A stretch of DNA of 38,552 bases, from contig SIAQ01000044.1 in assembly GCA_009697105.1 (NCBI GenBank), forward strand, positions 1 to 38,552. The letters are read 5' to 3'. Below, one piece after another: positions 7,240 to 15,708 of this stretch; positions within the stretch are counted from its first letter, which is position 1; every line of letters begins with the position of its first letter. The notes below the pieces were generated by a model, which worked only from the letters and a program-made list of their open reading frames with translations, was not told where the DNA came from and made no database searches. Position numbers and translations under genes: made by a program. This DNA is from Gemmataceae bacterium (lineage in GTDB: Bacteria; Planctomycetota; Planctomycetia; Gemmatales; Gemmataceae).

Positions 7240-9981
7240 TCACTTCCCCGCCAACAATTGCCGCAGCACGTACTGCAAGATGCCGCCGTGCTGGTAGTAG
7301 AGCACCTCTTGCGGCGTGTCGATGCGCACGATCGCCTGGAACATTTTCGCCGTGCCGTCAGCTTTCCTCGCCGTAACGTTGAGCGTCTTGCCAGGCGCGA
7401 AGCCTTTGCCTAGCGCTTCGGCGAGGCCTGCGAGGTCGTAGATTTCTTCGCCGGTCAGGCCCAGCGTCTCTGCCGTCTCTCCCGGTTTGAACTGCAATGG
7501 CAGGATGCCCATGCCGACGAGGTTCGAGCGGTGGATGCGTTCGTAGCTCTCGGCGACGACAAACTTGATGCCGAGCAAGAACGGCCCCTTCGCTGCCCAA
7601 TCGCGCGAGCTGCCGCTGCCGTATTCTTTACCGGCGAGGATGACGAGCGGGGTCTTCTCTTCCTTGTATTTCATGGCGGCGTCGAAGATCGACATCGGCG
7701 CACCATCGGGCAGATGCCGCGTCACGCCGCCTTCGGTGCCTGGCGCGAGCTTGTTCTTCAAGCGGACGTTGGCGAACGTACCGCGAACCATGACCTCGTC
7801 GTTGCCTCGACGGGCTCCGTACTGGTTGAAGTCGGCCGGTTGCACGCCGCGTTCCATGAGGTACTTGCCTGCGGGGCTGTCTTTCTTGATCGAGCCAGCG
7901 GGCGAGATGTGATCCGTCGTGATGCTATCGCCGAGCAGCGCCAGCACGCGAGCACCCTTGCTGTCGCTGATCGAACCCGGTTGCTTCGGCATATTGTCGA
8001 AGTACGGCGGGTTCTTGACGTAGGTGCTCTTCGTATCCCACGCGAAGCGATCGCCCGTCGGCACGACCAGCTTTTGCCAATGGGCGTCGCCCGTAAACAC
8101 GTCGGCATAGATACGCTTGAACGCCTCGGCGGTGACGGACTTTTTGACGGCGTCGCGCACCTCTTGCTGGGTTGGCCAAAGATCTTTGAGGAACACCGGC
8201 TTGCCATCTCTGCCCGTGCCGATCGGCTCCTTGTCGAACTCGATGTCGATCCGCCCCGCCAGCGCATACGCCACGACCAACGGCGGCGAGGCGAGGTAGT
8301 TCGCTCGCACCTCGGGATGCACCCTGCCCTCGAAGTTGCGGTTGCCCGATAGTACGCTGCTGACGACGAGTTCGTTCTCGGCGATCGACTTCGAGATCTC
8401 CGGCGACAACGGCCCGCTATTGCCGATGCAGGTCGTGCAGCCGTAGCCAACGAGGAAAAACCGCATCTGTTCGAGCGACCGCATCAGCCCGGCGTTGATG
8501 AGGTAATCGGTGACGGCCTTCGATCCTGGCGCGAGGCTAGTCTTCACCCACGGCTTCGTTTGCAAGCCGCGCTCGGCCGCCTTCTTCGCGACCAGGCCGG
8601 CCGCGATCAGCACGGACGGGTTCGACGTGTTCGTGCAACTCGTGATCGCCGCGATGACGACCGAGCCGTGCGTCGTCGGCAACCCGCCCATGTTTAGCCG
8701 CTCGCCTTCGGCGAGCGCCGGCACAGCGGATACAGTCGGCAGCGCGCTCGCCAAAGGCGAGCGGCTAAACGTATCCTTCTTCTTCACCTGCAAGCTCGGC
8801 ACCGCCGCGAGGAACGACGCCTTCATATCGGTCAATGCCACGCGATCCTGCGGCCGACTCGGCCCCGCGAGTGACGGCACCACGGTCGCCAAATCCAGCT
8901 CCAGCGTGTCGGTGTAGATCGGCTCGACCGAAGTCGCGGTGCGGAAGATTCCCTGTTCCTTGGCATACGCCTCGACGCGTTTGATCTGCGCCTCGCTGCG
9001 GCCCGTCAGTCGCAGGTAAATCAGCGTTTCTTCGTCAATCGGGAAGATGCCGCACGTCGCACCATATTCCGGCGCCATGTTGGCGATCGTCGCGCGATCG
9101 GCCAACGGCATCGAATCCAGGCCGGGGCCGAAGAACTCGACGAACTTGCCGACGACGCCCTTCTTGCGCAACACCTGCGTGATGGTAAGGACAAGATCGG
9201 TCGCGGTCGCTCCTTCGGGAAGTTGGCCGAACAGCTTGAAACCGACGACCTGTGGGATAAGCATCGACACCGGCTGCCCGAGCATGGCCGCCTCGGCTTC
9301 GATACCACCAACGCCCCAGCCGAGCACGCCCAGGCCGTTGACCATCGTCGTATGCGAATCGGTGCCGACGAGCGTATCGGGATAGAGCGCGTTCGACTTC
9401 TCGTCATGGAAGATCACGCGTGCCAAGTATTCGAGATTCACCTGATGGACGATGCCCGTCTCGGGCGGCACGACCTTAAAGTTATTGAACGCACTTTGTC
9501 CCCAGCGCAGGAAGACATAGCGTTCCTTGTTGCGCTCATATTCGAGATCGGTGTTGAGCTGAAACGAATCCGCCTGCCCGAAGTTATCGACCTGCACGGA
9601 ATGGTCGATGACCAGTTCCGCCGGCTGCAACGGGTTGATCTTGGTCGGATCGCCGCCCATCGCCTTCATGGCATCGCGCATCGCCGCGAGATCGACAATC
9701 GCCGGGACGCCGGTGAAGTCCTGCAACAGAACGCGAGACACGGTAAACGCAATTTCCTTCGCTGGCTCCGCCTTGGCGTCCCACTGGGCGAGTGCCGCGA
9801 TGTCGGCCTCGGTGACGTTCAGGCCGTCCTCGGTGCGCAGCAGGTTTTCGAGCAATATCTTCAGCGAGAACGGCAACCGCTGAGCCTGCGGATATTTCTT
9901 ATACACCGCATCGAGCCGATAGATGGTGTAAGTGGAGCTGTCAACGGTAAGCGACGCCTTGCTTTGGAAACTGTCAGCCAT
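7240..9981 (-). CDS. acnA: Aconitate hydratase A
   Basis: The product has 913 residues and catalyses citrate to isocitrate interconversion through cis-aconitate in the TCA cycle; it is cytoplasmic. The 4Fe-4S ligands are Cys449 (SCTNTSNP), Cys515 and Cys518 ([12 protein letters not shown]). The spacing of 66 and 3 residues is that of the AcnA/IRP1 type. Other hallmarks are [19 protein letters not shown], and in the swivel domain [17 protein letters not shown] and [17 protein letters not shown]. It is about 20 residues longer than the E. coli enzyme. Part of the excess is a segment (404-430) encoded by a palindromic repeat lying just before the first cluster cysteine, in a region that varies between aconitases. 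ATG 9981 has GAGG upstream. The gene appears intact and stands alone. Confidence 0.97.
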   Translation of the reverse strand: MADSFQSKASLTVDSSTYTIYRLDAVYKKYPQAQRLPFSLKILLENLLRTEDGLNVTEADIAALAQWDAKAEPAKEIAFTVSRVLLQDFTGVPAIVDLAAMRDAMKAMGGDPTKINPLQPAELVIDHSVQVDNFGQADSFQLNTDLEYERNKERYVFLRWGQSAFNNFKVVPPETGIVHQVNLEYLARVIFHDEKSNALYPDTLVGTDSHTTMVNGLGVLGWGVGGIEAEAAMLGQPVSMLIPQVVGFKLFGQLPEGATATDLVLTITQVLRKKGVVGKFVEFFGPGLDSMPLADRATIANMAPEYGATCGIFPIDEETLIYLRLTGRSEAQIKRVEAYAKEQGIFRTATSVEPIYTDTLELDLATVVPSLAGPSRPQDRVALTDMKASFLAAVPSLQVKKKDTFSRSPLASALPTVSAVPALAEGERLNMGGLPTTHGSVVIAAITSCTNTSNPSVLIAAGLVAKKAAERGLQTKPWVKTSLAPGSKAVTDYLINAGLMRSLEQMRFFLVGYGCTTCIGNSGPLSPEISKSIAENELVVSSVLSGNRNFEGRVHPEVRANYLASPPLVVAYALAGRIDIEFDKEPIGTGRDGKPVFLKDLWPTQQEVRDAVKKSVTAEAFKRIYADVFTGDAHWQKLVVPTGDRFAWDTKSTYVKNPPYFDNMPKQPGSISDSKGARVLALLGDSITTDHISPAGSIKKDSPAGKYLMERGVQPADFNQYGARRGNDEVMVRGTFANVRLKNKLAPGTEGGVTRHLPDGAPMSIFDAAMKYKEEKTPLVILAGKEYGSGSSRDWAAKGPFLLGIKFVVAESYERIHRSNLVGMGILPLQFKPGETAETLGLTGEEIYDLAGLAEALGKGFAPGKTLNVTARKADGTAKMFQAIVRIDTPQEVLYYQHGGILQYVLRQLLAGK
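8692..8770. repeat. GTTTAGCCG-family palindromic repeat inside acnA
   Basis: The left arm is GTTTAGCCGCTCGCCTTCGG and the right arm ends AAAGGCGAGCGGCTAAAC; they pair almost perfectly. Related copies are at 17360 and 29810. It is read in the one frame on the minus strand that avoids the TAG of GTTTAGCCG, giving residues about 404-430 of aconitase. Confidence 0.85.
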
Positions 9982-10404
9982 CAGAATGAACCTCGTTCGC
10001 GGTGGATTGTTCCTTTACGGGTTATTGTCGGTTTCACCCACCAAACCGGCAACCGCCACGCCCAATTCCCCGAAAGCCAAGCCCCAATGATGAGCGCCAG
10101 CGATTTCTGAGGGTGCTGGCCTCGCGGCACTTGGCCATCGGCCGGTGGTCAAACGCCGTTGCACCTTTTCGGCATTTTTTCGCGGTTTTATGGGGTGTTG
10201 GCCACGAACCCCAGGGAGAAAGGGAGCCGAGTGTATGCAGATTATTGATGCCAAATCGCGCCGTTTTTCGGCAACTGACTTTGCAAGGACATTTCCCATC
10301 GAGTAGAATCAGAGATGATGTTTAGCCGCGACGCGCCAGCGGAGGGCGGAAGTCAGTGTAAGTATATTGATGTATACCGGCTCGCTCCTAGCTCCTTTTT
10401 TTCT
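9982..10404. other. Intergenic region, divergent acnA / CPBP genes
   Basis: These 423 bp separate two divergent genes. The only structure I can support is the candidate promoter at 10281-10309. No repeat, RNA or conserved coding frame was recognised. Confidence 0.5.
10281..10309 (+). promoter_or_regulatory. Candidate sigma70-type promoter for the CPBP gene
   Basis: TTGCAA (10281-10286), a 17-base spacer and TAGAAT (10304-10309) lie about 95 bp before the ATG at 10405. Five of six -10 bases fit the consensus. Confidence 0.4.
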
Positions 10405-11038
10405 ATGCACAAATACCGCGCCACAATTCACGGCGGCCTGTTCGTCGCCATTCTGATGGTCATCAATACTGCCTTCGCATTTCCGTGGCCGTGGTACCTC
10501 GTGTTGCCGATACTCGTTTATGGCGGCATCGTTCTCGCGATCGGGCCGATGCAGCGGACGGCGCCGGGGTTTGCGGTTGGGCGATGGGGTGGGCGGCCTC
10601 TTCTCGTGGCGGCGGCGATTATGCTTGGTGCGGCGAGCGTACTCATCGGCTTTCAGGTGCTGGCTCGGCCGGACGTTAGCAGTCTCGCGGCAAAGATTCC
10701 GGTCGAGTCGTTCGGCAATCTCTTTCTTGCGGGCCTGTGTTTCAGCGTCGTCAATGCCATCGCGGAGGAGGTGATCTTTCGCGGCATTTTGTGGGATGTC
10801 ATTGCCGACGAATGGAACGAATGGACTGCGCTCGGCGTGACATCGTTGCTCTTCGGCATCGGCCATCTCGACGGTTATCCGCCGAGGATGCTTGGCGTCG
10901 TGCTGGCGGGCGCGTATGGCGTCGCGCTCGGCGCGTTGGTGGGTCGGCGGCCTGGGTCTGCCGACGGCGTGCCACGTGTTCGCGGATGCGACGATCTTTG
11001 GTATTCTGATGGCTGAAGAGGCGTTTGCGGGGCGATAG
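10405..11038 (+). CDS. CPBP family intramembrane metalloprotease (frameshifted near C-terminus)
   Basis: The preferred start is ATG 10405, giving MHKYRATIHGG followed directly by the first hydrophobic helix; an upstream in-frame ATG at 10315 adds 30 unlikely residues. Several membrane helices follow. The CPBP/Rce1-type motifs are EEVIFRG (Glu121, Glu122, Arg126) and FGIGH (His154). The literal frame ends at 11016 with a tail unlike the family. Skipping one base of the GGG near 10941 gives GGLGLPTACHVFADATIFGIL and a stop at 11038. That is the usual third motif of the family, with its histidine and acidic/polar residues. So there is an extra base in the sequence or a real +1 frameshift mutation. 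CPBP proteins process membrane substrates or bacteriocins; the role here is unknown. Confidence 0.75.
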
Positions 11039-11068
11039 ATTTCAGGTGCATTCGCGCTGCCTGGCGTG

Positions 11069-11087
11069 TATAATCTCCGCAGGAGGT
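11069..11087 (+). promoter_or_regulatory. Perfect -10 box and strong Shine-Dalgarno of the DUF4058 gene
   Basis: TATAAT occurs at 11069-11074 with no good -35 box. AGGAGGT (11081-11087) lies five bases before ATG 11093. The ribosome site fixes the start at 11093 rather than the in-frame codon at 11066. If the -10 box is used, the leader is very short. Confidence 0.45.
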
Positions 11088-11092
11088 GCCTT

Positions 11093-11829
11093 ATGCCGAT
11101 GCATGATTGGACGCGAGTGAAGGCGGGAACCTACCACGACTTTCATTGCTCGTGGTTGGCCGAATTGAAGAACCACCTGAACCGCGGTATTCTTCCGAGC
11201 GACCATTACGCTCAAGTTGAACAAGTGACGGAGGAGATGATCTCCGACATCCTGACGCTGCGATCCAACGATCCGCAGGATGAAAGCGAAGAAGCCAGCG
11301 AAGGGGGCCTGGCTGTCGCGGTTGCGCCGCCGCGCGTGCGGATCACGGAAACGCTTGAGGAGAATCTGTACGCGACGCATTCTAAACAGATCGCCATTCA
11401 CCACAGTAGCGACGATCGAGTCGTCGCGTTTATTGAGCTGCTGTCGCCTGACAACAAATCGAGCGATTGCGCACTTCGAGCGTTTGTAAAAAAACGTTGG
11501 AGGCATTGAACCGAGGCTGTCACTTATTGTTGATCGACCCGTTTCCACCGGGACCTCGCGATCCACGAGGGATTCATGGCGTCATCTGGGAAGAGCTCGG
11601 CGGTTCCTACGAACCGCCAACCGACAAGCCCTTGACCTTGGCCGCCTATGACGCGGGCATCCATCATACGAGTTATGTTGAGCCGTTTGCCGTGGGCGAC
11701 GAGTTGACGGCGATGCCGCTGTTGCTGACGTCGGAGCGTTATGTGCCAGTACCGTTGGAAGAGAGTTATCAGGCGGCCTACCTGGGAGTGCCGAGGCACT
11801 GGCAGCGCGTGCTCGAGGCGGCCTCGTGA
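11093..11829 (+). CDS. DUF4058 family protein, split by -1 frameshift at an A7 run
   Basis: The N-terminus MPMHDWTRVKAGTYHDFH and the body (YAQVEQVTEEMISDILTL, then RVRITETLEENLYATHSKQIAIHH and VVAFIELLSPDNKS) are typical of the DUF4058 proteins common in planctomycetes and cyanobacteria, whose function is unknown. The first frame stops at 11509, just after ALRAFVKK. The frame one base back continues directly as TLEALNRGCHLLLIDPFPPG to a stop at 11829, ending as complete family members do (EESYQAAYLGVPRHWQRVL). The break lies in a run of seven A (11488-11494). Either one A is missing from the sequence or slippage on A AAA AAA produces the full protein. Without it the protein is about 138 residues. 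Confidence 0.8.
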
Positions 11830-11952
11830 TATTCACTGGAACCGACCTCATGGGCTGCATGGTTACAGGCAGCATCGAAGTTAGTGTCTCCCAAAACATA
11901 CAATTATCTACACTTCCTGCCATTCGCCTCCTTACCTATTTGGTTGAATACG

Positions 11953-14379
11953 ATGAAACAACGCACGCAACTTCTGCGCATTTTGTTAGTCAGCGGACTC
12001 TTCGCGAATCTGCCGGGCGAATGGTCGCTCGCCGTTGCAGGGGAGCCGGCGGACGCAATTGCATTTTTCGAGAAAAAGATTCGTCCGGTGCTCGTCAACC
12101 ACTGTTACGAATGTCACAGCACAGCCAGCAAGAAATCGAAGGGTGGCCTGCGACTCGATACCCGCGATGGCCTGCTCAAAGGCGGCGCGACCGGGCCGGC
12201 TCTGGTCGTCGGCGATGCGGAGAAGAGCCTGCTCATTCTTGCGATTCGGCACACCAACAAAGAATTGCAGATGCCGCCGAAGCAGAAGCTCACGGATGCG
12301 CAGATCGCCGACCTTGCTGCCTGGATCAAGATGGGTGCGCCCGATCCGCGCAAGGGTACGGTGGGAAAGGCGCTCGCGGGCATGAGCCTCGAAGAAGACC
12401 GGGCGTTTTGGTCGTTTCAGCCGATCAAGGTTGCGCCGCGGCCGAAGGTGAAGGATTCGACCTGGCCTCGCAATGGCGTGGATCACTTCATCCTGGCGCG
12501 AATGGAAACGACCGGCATACGGCCCGCACCGCTGGCCGACACGCGAACGCTGTTGCGGCGCGTCACCTTCGACCTCACCGGTTTGCCGCCGACGCCTGCG
12601 GAGATGGTCGCGTTTCTCGCCGACGAATCACCGCGAGCTTTTGAGAAGGTCGTCGATCGCCTGCTGGATTCGCCTCGCTACGGCGAACGCTGGGGCCGGC
12701 ACTGGCTGGATGTGGCGCGGTACGCCGACACATGTGGCAACGCGTCGGATTACCCGGTGCCTCAGGCGCAGCGGTATCGCGATTGGGTCATCCGGGCGTT
12801 CAATCGCGATTTGCCGTACGATCAGTTCCTGCGCGAACAAATCGCTGGTGACTTGATGCTATCCACCACGACTGCGGAGCGGGCCGAGCGCATCATCGCC
12901 ACGGGCTATCTCGCCATTGCGCGGCGGTTCGGCGGTGATCGGCATGGCGAGCACCATCTCACGATTGAGGACACGATCGACAACCTCGGGCGAACTATTC
13001 TGGGCACGAGCATCTCGTGTGCGCGATGCCACGATCATAAGTTCGATCCGTTCACGACGAGCGATTACTATGGACTGTACGGTATCTTCAACAGTACCCG
13101 TTATCCGTTCCCCGGCGCGGAGGTCGGTCGAGCGCAAGAGGATTTCGTGCCATTAATGTCGGCAGCGGAAATGGATGCCATACTAAAGCCGCATCGTGCG
13201 AGACTTGCCCTCATTGATGCGGAAATCAAGAACCTGGAGAAAGCACTTATCGAAATCAAGAGATTGCCGGCGGACCTGGCCGTCGCGGCCAAGTTGCTCG
13301 CCGAGGCCCAGAAAAAGCGGATCGCTGCATTAGCGGAAGCCCCTGTCTCGACCAACGCCTACGCCGTCGCTGACGGCAAAAGCATGAACGTCAGGACGCA
13401 CCTGCGCGGCGATCCGAAGCGCCTCGGCGACGAGGTGCCTCGCCATTTTCCCGCGATTCTCGGCGGCCAGCTCTTGCCTCCGAATTACACTTCAAGCGGG
13501 CGTCTGCAACTTGCCGAATGGCTCACCGATCCCAAGAATCCGCTGACGGCCCGCGTCATGGTCAATCGCATTTGGCAGCATCATTTCGGCAAGGGGATCG
13601 TGCAGACGCCCAACGATTTCGGCAAGCAAGGCACGAAACCAACGCACCCCGAATTGCTCGATTATCTTGCTGCACGCTTCATCGAAAGCGGCTGGTCGGT
13701 GAAGGCGATGCACAAGTTAATCTTGCTCTCGAAGACTTGGCAACTCGCCAGCACGGATGTCGAAGTGAGCATCAAGCTCGATCCGACCAACGACCTCTTC
13801 TGGAAGTTCACACGCCGCCGGCTCGATGCTGAGTCGATCCGCGACACGATGCTGTTCGTGAGCGGCGAACTCGACGACCGCAGCGGCGGCGAACATCCGT
13901 TTCCGCCCGCGAACGGCTGGGGCTTTACGCAGCACGCTCCGTTCGTCGCGGTGTACGAGACGAAGCGCCGCAGCGTCTATCTCATGCAGCAACGGCTACG
14001 TAAAAACCCGTACCTCGCCCTCTTCGACGGCGCCGACCCCAGCTCCAGCACTGGCGTCAGGCTGCCGAGCACGACACCGTTGCAAGCATTGTTTCTGATG
14101 AACGACCCGCTCGCTCACAACGTGGCGGCGAAGTTTTCGCAGCGAGTTCTCTCGAATACAAATGCGAAAGGCGAAACCGCGCGGCTTACGTTGGCGTATC
14201 AACTCGCGCTGAGCCGTTTGCCGACCGCCGAGGAACTGGCGGAGTGCGCCGAATTCTTGCAGCGATATCGCACACGGCTGACGATGCTCAAGACGCCGGC
14301 GAATCAGGTCGAAACGCAGGCCTGGGCAGCGTTCTCGCGGGCACTGCTGAGCGGGAATGAGTTCGTGTTTGTGGATTGA
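11953..14379 (+). CDS. Planctomycete cytochrome C / DUF1549 / DUF1553 protein (first copy)
   Basis: With ATG 11953 the product has 808 residues and starts with a signal peptide (about 1-30, MKQRTQLLRILLVSG). The upstream GTG at 11884 would bury this signal and is less likely. A planctomycete-type cytochrome c domain follows with heme motif CYECH (Cys51, Cys54, His55) and MPPKQKLTDAQIADLAAWI. Then comes DUF1549 (HFILARMETTGIRPAP through LDVARYADTCG and ISCARCHDHKFDP, a second CxxCH) and, after a coiled linker (about 415-460), DUF1553 (NPLTARVMVNRIWQHHFGKG). Such proteins are exported and thought to act in polysaccharide breakdown, but no reaction is established. Unlike the copy at 21381, no DUF1501 gene follows; the next gene is convergent, 16 bp away. 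Confidence 0.93.
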   Translation: MKQRTQLLRILLVSGLFANLPGEWSLAVAGEPADAIAFFEKKIRPVLVNHCYECHSTASKKSKGGLRLDTRDGLLKGGATGPALVVGDAEKSLLILAIRHTNKELQMPPKQKLTDAQIADLAAWIKMGAPDPRKGTVGKALAGMSLEEDRAFWSFQPIKVAPRPKVKDSTWPRNGVDHFILARMETTGIRPAPLADTRTLLRRVTFDLTGLPPTPAEMVAFLADESPRAFEKVVDRLLDSPRYGERWGRHWLDVARYADTCGNASDYPVPQAQRYRDWVIRAFNRDLPYDQFLREQIAGDLMLSTTTAERAERIIATGYLAIARRFGGDRHGEHHLTIEDTIDNLGRTILGTSISCARCHDHKFDPFTTSDYYGLYGIFNSTRYPFPGAEVGRAQEDFVPLMSAAEMDAILKPHRARLALIDAEIKNLEKALIEIKRLPADLAVAAKLLAEAQKKRIAALAEAPVSTNAYAVADGKSMNVRTHLRGDPKRLGDEVPRHFPAILGGQLLPPNYTSSGRLQLAEWLTDPKNPLTARVMVNRIWQHHFGKGIVQTPNDFGKQGTKPTHPELLDYLAARFIESGWSVKAMHKLILLSKTWQLASTDVEVSIKLDPTNDLFWKFTRRRLDAESIRDTMLFVSGELDDRSGGEHPFPPANGWGFTQHAPFVAVYETKRRSVYLMQQRLRKNPYLALFDGADPSSSTGVRLPSTTPLQALFLMNDPLAHNVAAKFSQRVLSNTNAKGETARLTLAYQLALSRLPTAEELAECAEFLQRYRTRLTMLKTPANQVETQAWAAFSRALLSGNEFVFVD

Positions 14380-14395
14380 CATCGGAGGACTATCC

Positions 14396-15613
14396 TTAAG
14401 CCTTCTCGCGCGATTGCAGTTCCATGAGCTGCGCATCGCTCGGGAAGGCTTCCACGCGAAACCGTTCGGGATAGCTCCCGTCCGGCTTCATCAAATCGCC
14501 CGCCACGGCGATGATATCGGCCCAGGTTGCCCGCGCAATGATGTCGCCTTTATCTTCCCCTTGACCCACGTAGAAGAACACCTCGTCGGTCTGTGGCAGC
14601 AACATCACAATACCTTTCGACCAGACGCAATAACTCACGATTTCGCCGGTTTCGTTGTTCTGCCTCGCCTTGAAGCCGGCGACGAAAACATCGTTGTCCG
14701 ATTTCTCATTCGCCTCGTTGAGCAGTTCCTTTTGCTCTTCGTAATCCTGCCCGACACTGCGAATCCATAGCAATTGATACCGCGCGAACTCTGGATGCTC
14801 CGCCGACGGCAGAAAGGGAACCCATGCGTCGCCCGCCAGCCGAAGGGCCATGCCGTTCATCGGTCGCGGCGATTGCAACGCTTCCTCTGCAAGAGCAGCG
14901 ATAGCCCCGAGACCAGCCTCGTCGTCGGACCCCGTAAGCAGTAATGTGTCGCGATTCGGCAGAAGGACGACGGGATCGCCTTGAACATCGTGCTGGCGAA
15001 TGAAGTCCGTCAGAATTACGCGTGCGATATCGTGATTGTCGCGCCAGGCTGACTGCCATACGCCGGGAATGATGCTCTCGAGCGGTTGATCGGTCATCGC
15101 CCTGAGATTCGCCGTCGCCTTCACCATCACCTCGTCGAAGCCGATTTGCCATTTGTCGAGTGTGGATTGCTGGATTTGGTGGATCGAATCGGGCAGATCG
15201 TAGACAAGGCAGACTGGAAAATGTTTCGCCAATATCTGCAACGGCCAATCCGGCGTCGCCATGCCACGATTTGCGATCTGCAATTTCGTAAGCTCAAAGT
15301 ACGATCGATTGCGTATCGCCGGAAGTAGTCGCAAGGAGGCCTCGGCGAACACATCGGGCACATCGCGATTTCGCGCGAACCAGACCCGCACGAAGCGTGC
15401 GACCACGCTTTCGCGCAGCTCGGCGTCGACAGCGCAAAACTCGTTGTAAGCGTTGCCCAGGTTCAGCAGGTTCGCGTTGTCGCCCGCCACGATCAAGCAG
15501 AATTGTTCGCGGTCGTACTCGAGCGGTTGCGTCTCGCCCTCTTCGAGAATCGCGCGCGTCATCATAGCCGCGAATTCATCCTGCGTCGCGGGTTTGGGGT
15601 CTTCAAAAAGCAT
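14396..15613 (-). CDS. DUF1444 (YtpQ)-like protein
   Basis: The product has 405 residues, with no signal peptide or membrane segment. The middle (LVYDLPDSIHQIQQSTLDKW, then EVMVKATANL and a later VVLLPNRDTLLLTGSDD) resembles the DUF1444/YtpQ family. The N-terminal 90 residues look like an added domain, and the C-terminal 150 residues are acidic and not recognised. The function of the family is unknown. ATG 15613 has GGGAG upstream. It is convergent with the first DUF1549/1553 gene and lies 95 bp after mgtE on the same strand. Confidence 0.6.
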   Translation of the reverse strand: MLFEDPKPATQDEFAAMMTRAILEEGETQPLEYDREQFCLIVAGDNANLLNLGNAYNEFCAVDAELRESVVARFVRVWFARNRDVPDVFAEASLRLLPAIRNRSYFELTKLQIANRGMATPDWPLQILAKHFPVCLVYDLPDSIHQIQQSTLDKWQIGFDEVMVKATANLRAMTDQPLESIIPGVWQSAWRDNHDIARVILTDFIRQHDVQGDPVVLLPNRDTLLLTGSDDEAGLGAIAALAEEALQSPRPMNGMALRLAGDAWVPFLPSAEHPEFARYQLLWIRSVGQDYEEQKELLNEANEKSDNDVFVAGFKARQNNETGEIVSYCVWSKGIVMLLPQTDEVFFYVGQGEDKGDIIARATWADIIAVAGDLMKPDGSYPERFRVEAFPSDAQLMELQSREKA

Positions 15614-15708
15614 GCGGGGACTCCCGTTCGATATTCTTGTATGCCGCTTGCGGCTTAGCGTTCAAAAACTCCCACGCGAGCGCCAATACGGTATTCCATT
15701 CGCCATTT

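Noticed and set aside
7531..8352. 273-codon plus-strand frame opposite acnA
   Set aside because: Antisense of an intact aconitase; no family similarity or ribosome site recognised.
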